Part shown: positions 1 through 9,441 of the stretch, one piece after another
Layout of the letters: the number at the start of each line of letters is the position of its first letter
Position numbering within the stretch: position 1 is the stretch's first letter
Source: Dyadobacter sp. MSC1_007
Lineage (GTDB): Bacteria; Bacteroidota; Bacteroidia; Cytophagales; Spirosomataceae
Direction: 5' to 3'
Assembly: GCF_023667495.1 (NCBI RefSeq)
Contig: NZ_JAMOZL010000002.1
Span: 124,001 to 188,000 of the forward strand
DNA: 64,000 nucleotides
Position numbers and translations under genes: made by a program
Notes under the pieces: generated by a model
What the model saw: the letters and a program-made list of their open reading frames with translations, nothing else
The model's database searches: none
What the model was told of the DNA's origin: nothing

Positions 1-2
1 TG

Positions 3-1157
3 TTTTTGGCAACGATGAGCCATGAAATCAGAACGCCTATGAACGGTGTGATCGGCATGACGGCGCTACTTTCGGAGACGCCCCTGAGCGATGAGCAGCG
101 GGAGTACACTAATACGATCGCAAGCTGCGGCCAAACGCTCGTAAACGTGATCAATGATATTCTGGATTTTTCAAAAATCGAGTCAGGGAAAATCGATCTG
201 GAAGAGCATGAATTTGAGCTGCGGCCAACTGTCTACGAGATCATCAGGCTTTTTGCACCGCAGGCGACCAAACAGCATCTTGATTTGGTTTGCAAGATCG
301 ATAACGACCTCCCGCATTTCCTGGTCGGCGACAGTTCGAGGCTAAAACAGGTTTTGACGAATTTGCTCAGCAATGCACTCAAATTTACGACTTATGGTAA
401 GATCTCTCTGAACGTTTATCAGCATACAGCGGCACAAGATGGAATGATCGCCGTTGGGTTTACCGTGACGGATACCGGCATTGGTATTCATGAAGAAAAT
501 CTGTCGAAGTTGTTTCAGGCATTTTCGCAACTGGATTCATCCATAAACCGGAAGTATGGCGGCACAGGACTGGGACTGGCGATTTGTGAAAGGCTGGTAC
601 GGTTAATGGGCGGTGCAATCAAGGTCGAGAGCGAATTTGGGAAAGGGTCGTCGTTTCAATTCCATATCACTACCGGATTCTCTGATCGCACCTCAAACGG
701 TGTAGGCTTGCCGGTGGACACGCATTCGAAAAGCCAGATACTGGATCAAAATTTTTCTGCGCAATATCCTCTCCGCATATTGGTCGCGGAAGACAATCTC
801 GTCAACCAAAAGTTCATTGACCATGTCCTGGGGAAACTGGGATACAACCAGACGCCGGTCGTTACAAACGGATTGAAAGTGCTGGAAACGCTTGCCAATA
901 ACCCGTTTGAGGTAGTTTTGATGGATGTTCAAATGCCGCAAATGGATGGGCTGGAAGCGACAAGAATTATCCGCCAGACGGACGTATCGCAGCCTTACAT
1001 CATAGCATTGACGGCCAATGCGATGAACGAGGACCGCAACAGGTGCATCGAGGCAGGAATGGACGATTATCTGGCCAAACCCATGAAACTGGAAGCGATT
1101 AAGGACGTGCTGGAAAGGGCATTTTTTAAGATTAATGGCGGTTCCCCGGTAGCCTGA
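3..1157 (+). CDS. Hybrid histidine kinase / response regulator, 3' part only
   Basis: This is the C-terminal part of a hybrid two-component sensor kinase; the reading frame is open to the left edge, so the sensor part lies outside the window. The visible part starts in the HisKA dimerisation domain with the H-box SHEIRTPMNGVIGM (phospho-accepting His about 6 residues in). An ATPase domain follows, with an N-box (LTNLLSNALKFT), DTGIGI and GGTGLGLAI. A receiver domain begins near visible residue 257 (RILVAEDN), with phospho-acceptor Asp near 307 in VLMDVQMPQMDG and conserved Lys near 358 in LAKPM. All catalytic motifs are intact. Function is phosphotransfer from His to the fused receiver; the signal and output cannot be told. 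A TTG near position 6 is not a credible start because it cuts into the H-box. Confidence 0.95.
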   Translation, partial: FLATMSHEIRTPMNGVIGMTALLSETPLSDEQREYTNTIASCGQTLVNVINDILDFSKIESGKIDLEEHEFELRPTVYEIIRLFAPQATKQHLDLVCKIDNDLPHFLVGDSSRLKQVLTNLLSNALKFTTYGKISLNVYQHTAAQDGMIAVGFTVTDTGIGIHEENLSKLFQAFSQLDSSINRKYGGTGLGLAICERLVRLMGGAIKVESEFGKGSSFQFHITTGFSDRTSNGVGLPVDTHSKSQILDQNFSAQYPLRILVAEDNLVNQKFIDHVLGKLGYNQTPVVTNGLKVLETLANNPFEVVLMDVQMPQMDGLEATRIIRQTDVSQPYIIALTANAMNEDRNRCIEAGMDDYLAKPMKLEAIKDVLERAFFKINGGSPVA

Positions 1158-1277
1158 GGTAAACCAAAAGCCGTTTGGTGTCGTATTGGCGCATTCAGCC
1201 CCTATGATTGACGCATACGTACTCGGAGTGAGATGCTTTTGTTGCGGAAATTTGTATCGTAACAAAACAACATCAAC

Positions 1278-2216
1278 ATGAAAAAACACATCGTAACCAG
1301 TATCGCATTTGCCATTGCCACAATGGCCATGTTAGCCTGCCAATCAGGCCGGAAGGAAAATCAAAAAGCATCAGCAGAAGCGAAGGACACGGTTGCCGTT
1401 CAGAGCATCAAGCCGACCGAAAGTGGCTATTCCGATGTAAACGGGCTGAAAATGTATTATGAGGTTTACGGTAGCGGCAAACCCATCGTACTCCTTCACG
1501 GCTCTTACATGACCATACCTTTAAACTGGTCACATATCATACCTGTGCTGGCTAAAAACCGGAAAGTTATTGTGATGGAACTGCAGGGACACGGCCGCAC
1601 AAGGGATATACCTCGAGAAATCAGTTATGAAGGCATGGCGGACGATGTGTCCGGGCTGCTCAAACACCTTAAAATTGATAGCAGCGACATATTGGGTTAC
1701 AGCATGGGAGGCGGAGTTGCTTTTCAGATGGCCGTGCGCCATCCTGAGCAGGTGCGCAGGATGGTGGTATTGTCGGGAGCCTATACGCACGACGGTTGGT
1801 GGGCAGATGTGGAGGCCATGTATCCTACTATCAATGCCGATATGTTCAAAGGCAGCCCCATACAGAAACAATATGACAGCCTAGGAAACGACCCGGCCCA
1901 TTTCCCCGAGTTTGTCAAAAAAGTCATTAGTATAGATTTGAAGCCATACGATTGGTCCAAAGATGTGAAGAAAATCAAGGCACCGATGTTTATAGCCATT
2001 GGCGACGCGGACGGTATCAAATACGAACATGCATTGGAGCTGTTCCGCGCCAAGGGCGGTGGCAAAATGGGTGATATACACGGCTTGCCTCAATCCCGAT
2101 TGGCGATTTTGCCCGGCACCACCCATATCGGTATGATGCAACGGACGGATTGGTTGATCCCTATGGTCAATGATTTCCTGGATTCCGACCTCAAATCGAC
2201 GCCTCCTACATTTTAA
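1278..2216 (+). CDS. Alpha/beta hydrolase lipoprotein
   Basis: Predicted exported serine hydrolase of 312 residues. The N-terminus is a lipoprotein signal with lipobox MLAC (Cys21), so the mature protein is probably membrane-anchored. The fold is typical: oxyanion-strand VLLHGSYMT (about 71-79), nucleophile elbow GYSMGG with Ser142, a candidate acid in IGDADGI and a catalytic His in GTTHIGM near the C-terminus. The substrate cannot be told. It is a clear paralogue of the hydrolase at 44444-45331: both share the opening YS(D/N)VNG(L/I)KMYYE, the same spacing and HGRT. It stands alone, with about 120 bases before it and 238 before the next start. Confidence 0.9.
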   Translation: MKKHIVTSIAFAIATMAMLACQSGRKENQKASAEAKDTVAVQSIKPTESGYSDVNGLKMYYEVYGSGKPIVLLHGSYMTIPLNWSHIIPVLAKNRKVIVMELQGHGRTRDIPREISYEGMADDVSGLLKHLKIDSSDILGYSMGGGVAFQMAVRHPEQVRRMVVLSGAYTHDGWWADVEAMYPTINADMFKGSPIQKQYDSLGNDPAHFPEFVKKVISIDLKPYDWSKDVKKIKAPMFIAIGDADGIKYEHALELFRAKGGGKMGDIHGLPQSRLAILPGTTHIGMMQRTDWLIPMVNDFLDSDLKSTPPTF

Positions 2217-2454
2217 AGTGGTGCGCAGGTGCTTTGTAGTACAGTGCTTAGTAAAACAACAGTATATTTTTTGTAAAATATCAAGTTACAATATGGGGAT
2301 TTTTCTTTTCGCTTGTCTGTAAGATGATATGTTGTCGAAATCTTTGAAATACTTCTACATAACATCGACTTTCTTTTAAGAAAATACGGACTTGTCAGAA
2401 GTTGTTTTTAGGATGCGGCAGCACGGTTTTCATCTTACCAAAAAAGCAACATTT

Positions 2455-5400
2455 ATGAAAAGATTAATCCGAATGATGATCCTGTTGATTGCACTGACAG
2501 GGGCCCTGAATTTTGTAGCCAAGGCACAGACGTACAACTGGAAACCGGTCCGGATTGGCGGCGGCGGTAATGTAACGAGTATCAAAGCACATCCCAAAGT
2601 GCCTAATCTCTATTTTATTACTACCGACGTAGGCACGCCTTACCGCTGGAACCACGCTGCCCAGAAATGGGAAGACTTGATGTGGTATAATAAAATACCG
2701 ACGACCTACTGGAACTGGGAAGCCGCTGCCAAATGCGGGGACCTTGCTTTTGATCCCAGTGATGCAACCGGAAATATTCTTTATGCTACACACCAGACAG
2801 GGATGGGTACAGTTCCCGGAGGAGGCACTTCCCCGGGAACTGTCATGAAGTCGGTGGACCGGGGTGCTACCTGGACTGACTGCCAGCTTCGCATAACGGT
2901 TCTGCCTAATAGCGACCAGACTTTCACCGACCGTCTGGCTGTTGATCCAAACAATAGTAATGTAGTGTATGTAACAAGCCGGGCAAATGGTACCTATAAA
3001 AGTACAGCCGCGGGAGCAGTGGGGTCTTGGACAAAGGTGAACACTACATTGCCCGATTCCGTGTCAGGCAGGTTTATCTTTTTTGATAAAAGCGGCGGCG
3101 TGGTCAATGGGGTTACCCGAAACATTTTTCTGGGTGGCAAGGCCGGTGTATATCGCAGTACAGACGGAGGAAACACCTTTGCATTAATGAGTGGAAGCCC
3201 GGCCGAACCGAGGCGCGCCAGCATCGCCGATGACGGTACTTTTTTTGTGACCCGGTTACCATCAGCCACTTACCGCCCATTGGGAGGTTTCACATTGCAT
3301 AAATGGAATGGAAGCAGCTGGATCGATATTACACCGGTTGCTGGTAAGGAATTTAGTAGCGTGGGCGTCAATCCTGCGAATAGCAATGAAGTGGTGGTAT
3401 CAACCACTGGCTCCTGGAACCACGATATCGCTTATCGCAGCATTTCCGGCGGAAGCCAGGGCAGCTGGACGTCGATGGTACCGGCAACACGGGATGTCAC
3501 AGAAGCGCCGCATTCGGCCGGAGATGGCGCAAATGGAAACATCGGTCACAATGTCAATGGCTTTGCATGGGATCCCTTTAATGCCGGACATGTCTGGTTT
3601 TCGGATTGGCTTGATGTCGGCCAAACGACCAATGTGTGGGCGAGCAGGGTCACCTGGAAATTGCGCGATAACGGACTGGAAGAAATTGTAGTTGCCGGCC
3701 CAGCCGTTTGCCCGCCTTCAGGTCCCAACTATCTGGTTTCGACAACGGGCGATGTAGGTGGTTTCGACCATAAGTCACTGGATACACCCCCTGCAAGAGG
3801 AATATCCAGCTGGTTTGCAACCCAAACCGGTTGCAACACTACCGGTGGGGCCATTCAGTACTCAGACCCGAGCTTTATCGCACGTGTAGGAAGCGACGGT
3901 TGGAATGGTCCAGCCATAGGAGGTTATTCGACGAATGGTGGAGAATCTTACTTAAAATTCCCTTCCATGCCCGGCGCAAGGGGCAGGATCGCTGTTTCTG
4001 CTACCAGCAGGAAAATGGTCTGGGTCACGCAAGGCGGCCTGACTTATCAATCCGATAACCTGGGTACCAGCTGGACAGCATGTAACGGTGTCCCCAATGC
4101 GGTTTTAAAACCAGGCGATATTTACCAGATATGGGCTGGAATGCAGCCGTTGGCTGCTGATAAAGTAAACGGCAACATGTTTTACATTTATGCCGGTGGT
4201 AAGATTTATAAGAGTACCGATGGCGGGGTTAATTTCGCACCAACTGCGGCAACCAATTTACCCAACGTTGGCAATGTGGCCCAGATGAATGTGGAAACCA
4301 CGCCGGGCAAGGAAGGGGATATCTGGATCGCATTTTCCGGTGACGGCCTGTTCCACTCCACGGATGCTGGCCAGAGCTTTACCAAAGTCAACCCGGATGT
4401 GATTAAAAAACCGAAATGGGTTGCAGTTGGTAAGGCAGATACGACTGCAACTTCCAATCCGGTGATCTATGTAAGTACGGAAGGCACAGCGATAAACGGT
4501 GTTTCGTACGGTGTTTTTCGGTCCGACGATAATGGCGCGACCTGGACGACGATCGCTAATCCGGTTCCGGGCATTGTGAGTAACATGGCGGCTGATTTGC
4601 ACGGCAGGGTATATCTTGGGATTGGGGGCAATGGCATTTTCGTTGGCGAACCCGCAGGCGGACCTGTCGTATCAGTGGCCGTAACGCCCGCTGCCGACTC
4701 AGTCATCGTAGGTTTTACAAAACAATTAAAAGCGGCGCTTACCCCGACTTACCCCACTAACAATGCAATTAGCTGGGCGTCGTCTGATACGGGCATTGCA
4801 ACCGTTAATGCAACCGGACTCGTAACCGGAGTCTCCCCAGGGGTTGCTACCATTACAGTGACGACGCAGGATGGTGGAAAAACAGCCCAAAGCAGCATCA
4901 AGGTTACGCCCACCATCGGCGTGACGAGTGTAACGCTCGACGCGGCCATCACAATAGGCTTGGGTACCAGCAGAAATCTGGCTGCAACGGTGCTCCCTGC
5001 CAATGCAACGAACAAAAAGGTGAGCTGGGCTTCGTCAGACCCGACCGTTGCTACAATAAATGCCAGCGGCCTGGTTACCGGCTTAAAGCAGGGTACGACC
5101 ACCATTACCGTTACTACGGAAGACGGGGCAAAAACAGCGACGTCCCTGTTGACGGTCGGAACTGTTGTCGTTGCGAACAATTGCGGTGGACCTACGATCG
5201 GGAATTTTGTTGCTGATTCACCGCAGTCGGGATACCAATGGAGCACATCCACGACAACAGTTATTGATTTAACCGCCATAAGTTCTCCTGCTCCCGCGGA
5301 TGTATACAGATCAATGCGCCACAGCGGTCATCCGCTTATTTATTCCTATGGAAACCTGGTGCCCAATAGTTTGTATGTTGTAAGGCTTCATTTTGCCGAA

Positions 5401-8352
5401 ATTTCTACAACCGTCACTGCGGGAAAAAGGAAATTTAATGTGACCGGTACCACCGTAGCTGACACGTTGCTTAAGAACTTTGATATTATGGCGGAGGCCG
5501 GTGGCAGATTTAAAGGCATTGTCAGACAATTTTCGGTCCGGTCAAATGCCTCAGGGACACTGAATGTTATTTTCAGACCCATACCGAATTTTGAGTTTCC
5601 TGTTGTTAGTGGAATAGAAGTGGGACTTACACCACTTACTTCTGTTGCTGTAAACCCCTCCACTGCTGCTGTGGGTGTGGGCGACACGACAAGGTTGGCC
5701 GCCACCATACTGCCAGTCAACGCGACCAATCAAAAGGTAACGTGGAGTTCGTCGAATACATCTGTTGTAAGTGTGGACGGAACAGGGCTCGTGAGGGGAG
5801 TATCCCCTGGCACTGCCACCATCACCGTAACCACTAACGAGAGCCAAAAAACGGCCTCATCCACTGTAACTGCCTCCAATATTGATGTAAGCGGGGTTAC
5901 GGTCGCATCCACGGCCTCCGTTGGTGTGAATAACTCCGTCACCCTGGTTGCGACTGTGCAGCCTGCAAATGCTACCAACAAAACACTGGCCTGGTCGACG
6001 TCTGATGCGGGTATTGTTTCAGTCAGTCAAAGTGGCGTGTTAACGGGCGTTTCGCCTGGAACTGCGACCGTAACAGTTACCACGCAGGACGGGGCCAAAA
6101 CCGCAAGCAGCGTGGTCACGGTTTCCAATGTTTTGATTACATCTGTTACATTAAATAAACCGTCTGCCACTGTTGGCGTGGGGGACACTACCTCCATTAA
6201 AGCAGCGATAGCCCCGGCCAATGCGAGTAACAAGACAGTGGTATGGAGCTCATCCAACCCATCCGTTGCCACAGTGAATGCGACTGGAATTGTTACAGCC
6301 GTAGCCGTCGGCACTGCTACTGTTACTGCCACTGCGCAGGATGCAGGCGGTGTTTCCTCTGGTTCAGCGGTTACGATCGTTGCTGCAGGTTCCTGTGGTG
6401 TGCTTACCAACAATGGTTTTGAAAGTGGTTTTGTAAACTGGATCAGGAACCCAAATGCTGCGGCTGCGACCATTGGTACCTCGGCTCAGAGCGGATTGAA
6501 GAGTGCTGTCATTACCGCCGATGGCGGAGCGATTAATTACGGGAAGACAATTCCAGTGACCGGAGGCAGGGAGATCACTTTTGAGGTTTGGGCCAAAGTG
6601 GAAGCCACGCCGAACCCCGCTAACGCCAGCCAATTTATCTTACCATGGTGGGCTGGGATCGGAATCGATTTCTATGATGCGCAGGGTACCAAAATTGCAA
6701 GTGGTACCACGCAATTCCAGGTTCATCCATTTGAACCGGCCAAAACGGTTTATACCAAGTATTCAGTAACCAAACTAGCACCTGCGAATGCCGCAACCAT
6801 CGGCATATGGGCGTCAAAAGCAGGTCCGAGCGGAAAGTTTATACTGGATGATTTCTGTCTGACTATCGCAGCTCCTCCTGTTGTTGCACAAACGGTTTCA
6901 ATGGATAGTTTAGCACCAAAGACAGTTGGCAATGCTGATTTTGATCCGGGTGCTGTGGCAAGTTCCGGTTTGCCTGTAAGTTATTCGAGCTCAGATACAA
7001 CAGTAGCCGTAATTTCGAACGGAAAAGTACAGGTCATTGCGCCTGGAACTACTGTGATCACCGCTTCTCAAAATGGCAATGAAGCATACAGCCCGGCACA
7101 GCCCGTGAGCCGTGCACTGATCGTTTCTTCCGGTTTGAAGGTGCTCTACAAGGATGGCGACAGTGGCCAGGTTAATAACAATACCATCAAACCATACCTG
7201 ACGATTGCCAACGAAAGTCCTGTTGCCGTTCGGTACAGTGAACTCACTGCGCGTTACTGGGTTACTGCCGAGAATTATGCAGGCATTAACAAATGGGTCG
7301 ATTTTGCCGAAATGGGCAGCAGCAAGGTTTCGATGAACTATGTCGAACTGGCCAAACCACGCAATGGCGCATTAGGTTATGTGGAATACGCTTTCAATGC
7401 ATCCGCTGGTAATTTGAATCCGGCGGCCAATTCGGGCGCCATCCAAACCAGGTTTGCCAATGTGAACTGGGCTGATCTTTCGGAAAACGATGATTATTCT
7501 TTCAAAAGTGGTTCCGCTTACGCTACCAACGACCATATCACGTTGTATCGCAACGGAAAACTCTGGTGGGGCGTGGAGCCCGACACAACGGCGGCGGTTT
7601 TAGATCTGAAAGTTTATTCGGAAAATAAAAACACCAATGCGGCGCCAACCTCGCTGAGCACGTGGATCAAAGTAGAGAACAAAGGCAATGTGCCGGTTAA
7701 CTACGCCGATCTTGCGATCCGCTACTGGTTCACATCAGACGGCAACGCCAACTTGAACCACTGGATCGACTTCGCTGCACTGGGTGCTGCAAATGTGAGC
7801 GGCCAGTTCACAGGCAACCAGCAGAAAGTCAATGCGGATACCTATTTTGAACTGAAAGCAGCATCTTCTCTAGGGAAACTGTATCCTTTGAGCAGCACAG
7901 GTAATATTCAGTACAGAATAGCGAAAGCGAACTGGTCTGCATTTGATGAAACCAATGACCATTCTTACAAAGCAGCCGGTGCATTTACTGAAAACAACAA
8001 GATAACTGTCTATTACAAGGGGCAGCTTGTGTACGGCCAGGAACCGGCAGCTCAAAGCAACGGCCGGTTCGGAGTAATCGAAAATGAAGTAGCGCCAGCC
8101 AAACTGACCGCCACACTGATGGGAAATCCGGTAAGCAGCGACGAAGCAGAAGTTGTCATAACCGGCGCCAACGCATTACCGCTCCAAGTGACGGTTACCG
8201 ACGTGAATGGCCGTTCTCTGTTCAGCAAATCAATCCCAAAACCAGCCGATCAGGAGCGACACACATTGCCGCTCGGCAAAACCGCAGGGCTCTATCTGAT
8301 CAAGGTAGGTTCCGCACGGGAAGCGGTTGTGTTGAAGGTTGTGAAGCGGTAG
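2455..8352 (+). CDS. T9SS-secreted GH74-like glycanase with Ig-like, malectin-like and tandem CBM3 modules
   Basis: A 1965-residue multimodular exoenzyme. I start it at ATG 2455, because MKRLIRMMILLIALTG...AKAQ is a good signal peptide and the in-frame upstream TTG adds non-signal residues. Order: GH74/BNR-type beta-propeller (about 26-735; opening YNWKPVRIGGGG, candidate catalytic Asp58 in TTDVGTPYRW, and a GDVGGFDH block), two Big_2 Ig-like domains (738-902), malectin-like domain (908-1058), three more Big_2 domains (1061-1310), a carbohydrate-binding jelly-roll-like region (1313-1475), another Ig-like domain (1479-1555), two CBM3-like modules (1561-1710 and 1718-1863), and a type A T9SS sorting domain (1883-1965, ending VVKR). 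GH74 enzymes cut xyloglucan-type beta-glucans; the exact substrate is inferred. The last four modules recur in the protein at 30278-35905. Confidence 0.8.
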   Translation: MKRLIRMMILLIALTGALNFVAKAQTYNWKPVRIGGGGNVTSIKAHPKVPNLYFITTDVGTPYRWNHAAQKWEDLMWYNKIPTTYWNWEAAAKCGDLAFDPSDATGNILYATHQTGMGTVPGGGTSPGTVMKSVDRGATWTDCQLRITVLPNSDQTFTDRLAVDPNNSNVVYVTSRANGTYKSTAAGAVGSWTKVNTTLPDSVSGRFIFFDKSGGVVNGVTRNIFLGGKAGVYRSTDGGNTFALMSGSPAEPRRASIADDGTFFVTRLPSATYRPLGGFTLHKWNGSSWIDITPVAGKEFSSVGVNPANSNEVVVSTTGSWNHDIAYRSISGGSQGSWTSMVPATRDVTEAPHSAGDGANGNIGHNVNGFAWDPFNAGHVWFSDWLDVGQTTNVWASRVTWKLRDNGLEEIVVAGPAVCPPSGPNYLVSTTGDVGGFDHKSLDTPPARGISSWFATQTGCNTTGGAIQYSDPSFIARVGSDGWNGPAIGGYSTNGGESYLKFPSMPGARGRIAVSATSRKMVWVTQGGLTYQSDNLGTSWTACNGVPNAVLKPGDIYQIWAGMQPLAADKVNGNMFYIYAGGKIYKSTDGGVNFAPTAATNLPNVGNVAQMNVETTPGKEGDIWIAFSGDGLFHSTDAGQSFTKVNPDVIKKPKWVAVGKADTTATSNPVIYVSTEGTAINGVSYGVFRSDDNGATWTTIANPVPGIVSNMAADLHGRVYLGIGGNGIFVGEPAGGPVVSVAVTPAADSVIVGFTKQLKAALTPTYPTNNAISWASSDTGIATVNATGLVTGVSPGVATITVTTQDGGKTAQSSIKVTPTIGVTSVTLDAAITIGLGTSRNLAATVLPANATNKKVSWASSDPTVATINASGLVTGLKQGTTTITVTTEDGAKTATSLLTVGTVVVANNCGGPTIGNFVADSPQSGYQWSTSTTTVIDLTAISSPAPADVYRSMRHSGHPLIYSYGNLVPNSLYVVRLHFAEISTTVTAGKRKFNVTGTTVADTLLKNFDIMAEAGGRFKGIVRQFSVRSNASGTLNVIFRPIPNFEFPVVSGIEVGLTPLTSVAVNPSTAAVGVGDTTRLAATILPVNATNQKVTWSSSNTSVVSVDGTGLVRGVSPGTATITVTTNESQKTASSTVTASNIDVSGVTVASTASVGVNNSVTLVATVQPANATNKTLAWSTSDAGIVSVSQSGVLTGVSPGTATVTVTTQDGAKTASSVVTVSNVLITSVTLNKPSATVGVGDTTSIKAAIAPANASNKTVVWSSSNPSVATVNATGIVTAVAVGTATVTATAQDAGGVSSGSAVTIVAAGSCGVLTNNGFESGFVNWIRNPNAAAATIGTSAQSGLKSAVITADGGAINYGKTIPVTGGREITFEVWAKVEATPNPANASQFILPWWAGIGIDFYDAQGTKIASGTTQFQVHPFEPAKTVYTKYSVTKLAPANAATIGIWASKAGPSGKFILDDFCLTIAAPPVVAQTVSMDSLAPKTVGNADFDPGAVASSGLPVSYSSSDTTVAVISNGKVQVIAPGTTVITASQNGNEAYSPAQPVSRALIVSSGLKVLYKDGDSGQVNNNTIKPYLTIANESPVAVRYSELTARYWVTAENYAGINKWVDFAEMGSSKVSMNYVELAKPRNGALGYVEYAFNASAGNLNPAANSGAIQTRFANVNWADLSENDDYSFKSGSAYATNDHITLYRNGKLWWGVEPDTTAAVLDLKVYSENKNTNAAPTSLSTWIKVENKGNVPVNYADLAIRYWFTSDGNANLNHWIDFAALGAANVSGQFTGNQQKVNADTYFELKAASSLGKLYPLSSTGNIQYRIAKANWSAFDETNDHSYKAAGAFTENNKITVYYKGQLVYGQEPAAQSNGRFGVIENEVAPAKLTATLMGNPVSSDEAEVVITGANALPLQVTVTDVNGRSLFSKSIPKPADQERHTLPLGKTAGLYLIKVGSAREAVVLKVVKR

Positions 8353-8371
8353 GAAAGTAGGTAAAAAATCT

Positions 8372-8409
8372 AATCGCTAGTGGCAACTTTTAAGTTGCCA
8401 CTAGCGATT
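8372..8409 (+). terminator. Strong hairpin terminator after the GH74-like gene
   Basis: Perfect 18-base arms (8372-8389 and 8392-8409) flank a two-base centre, and the stem ends in TTTT. It begins 19 bases after the stop codon of the GH74-like gene, so intrinsic termination is the simplest reading. Confidence 0.8.
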
Positions 8410-8450
8410 TTCGTGTATATTCGTAAAAGGAAATTCGCCTGAGGCGAGCA

Positions 8451-8464
8451 CTATACACATATAG
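8451..8464. promoter_or_regulatory. Palindrome overlapping the RBS region of the toxin-antitoxin-like pair
   Basis: CTATA-CACA-TATAG is a 14-base inverted repeat ending four bases before the ATG at 8469. The position suits an autoregulatory operator for the HTH protein encoded by the second gene of the pair, which is an inference from how such modules normally work. A related 9-base block (CACTATACA at 8449-8457) recurs inverted at 9409-9417, after the pair. Confidence 0.4.
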
Positions 8465-8468
8465 TTAG

Positions 8469-9032
8469 ATGAAGGTTGAAAAGATAAGAGTAGTCAAACC
8501 TGAGGTACTGCTTTCAGTCAAATTTGTGGAACACGAGCAAGACGAGCTGGCACGGGTGTTTGCAGAATGGAATGACGTAAGTTTTTTGGAAAACTTTTTC
8601 AATTCCAATAAAGCTGATCTAAGTGGTGATTTTTATGGTATTATGAGCATTGAGGAAGCTGTGTTTGACACTTTAAGTTATGTTCAGGAGTTTAGAAAAC
8701 GTCTGAATTCTCACATTAGTGGCGAAAATGGGAAGAACCTTAATCAGCTGTTTAAGCCTTACGATAACAATTCCGTTGAAAGAATTCGGGAACGTAGCAA
8801 GGCACGGGGAGCTGAATCTCGCAGTTGGTTGAGATTATATGCGATAAAGCTCGATGACAATCTCTTTGTTATCACTGGCGGGGCCATTAAGCTGACTTTG
8901 AACATGGAAAGACCTCATTTAGAGGCGGAAGATCGGAAAATGAAGACAGTAAAGAATTATTTCAAAGCGGAGCACATTGATTCAAGGAGTGACTACGGAT
9001 TTATTGACTTAGAAAAATGGATCAAAAAATGA
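8469..9032 (+). CDS. Uncharacterised protein, candidate toxin of a type II toxin-antitoxin-like pair
   Basis: A soluble 187-residue protein with no signal peptide or membrane segment. I do not recognise a named family with confidence. The C-terminal half (about 118-165: RLYAIKLDDNLFVITGGAIKLT...ERPHLEAEDRKMKTVKNYF) has the strand-strand-helix look of RelE/HigB/Gp49-type toxins, in which a basic R-x-Y strand is followed by a strand ending in K. The N-terminal 110 residues are acidic and helical. The gene overlaps the next one (an XRE-type HTH protein) by four bases (ATGA), an arrangement usual for toxin-first modules such as HigBA. The toxin reading is therefore mainly from context; a regulator partner of another kind is possible. 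Confidence 0.5.
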   Translation: MKVEKIRVVKPEVLLSVKFVEHEQDELARVFAEWNDVSFLENFFNSNKADLSGDFYGIMSIEEAVFDTLSYVQEFRKRLNSHISGENGKNLNQLFKPYDNNSVERIRERSKARGAESRSWLRLYAIKLDDNLFVITGGAIKLTLNMERPHLEAEDRKMKTVKNYFKAEHIDSRSDYGFIDLEKWIKK

Positions 9033-9385
9033 ACGTATATAGCAAAATTCAGCATCTTTTGGATGAGGAGCCTAGTGATTGGTTAGCTGAAAGTAAGCGA
9101 ATGGAGATAGAGGAACATACTCCATGGCTTAAAACTTCTCAAACTGTGGCATTGCGGATACTCGGACGTCTTCGGGAAATAAACATGTCTCAAAACGAAC
9201 TGGCGGACAAGATTGGAATTTCGCGTCAGCAGGTAAATAAGTGGCTGAAAGGACGTGAAAATTTTACAATTGAAACGCTGACTAAGTTGGGTGAGCGAGT
9301 TGGGATGACGTTGGAAGAGTTGGTTCAGCCTTTTCCTGAAAAGAATGTCATTCATAAGCAGGAAGAACTTCAGCGACAACGTTAG
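9029..9385 (+). CDS. XRE-family helix-turn-helix protein, candidate antitoxin
   Basis: Small DNA-binding protein with a clear HTH_3 domain: ILGRLREINMSQNELADKIGISRQQVNKWLKGRENFTIETLTKLGERVGMTL. I choose ATG 9029 because it forms an ATGA overlap with the upstream stop; ATG 9017 is also in frame and would add four residues. The N-terminal 40 residues are probably the partner-binding part, as in HigA-like antitoxins. The C-terminus is short and charged. Likely role: bind and neutralise the upstream protein and repress the shared promoter, possibly through the palindrome at 8451-8464. Confidence 0.75.
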   Translation: MNVYSKIQHLLDEEPSDWLAESKRMEIEEHTPWLKTSQTVALRILGRLREINMSQNELADKIGISRQQVNKWLKGRENFTIETLTKLGERVGMTLEELVQPFPEKNVIHKQEELQRQR

Positions 9386-9441
9386 CATAGACGAGGATAG
9401 CATATTGATGTATAGTGTGCGTATAGCAAGGCCATCCCGGG

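Noticed and set aside
693..1289. Minus-strand frame of 198 codons over the receiver domain and the gap
   Set aside because: It is antisense to the hybrid kinase, without domain or plausible start context.
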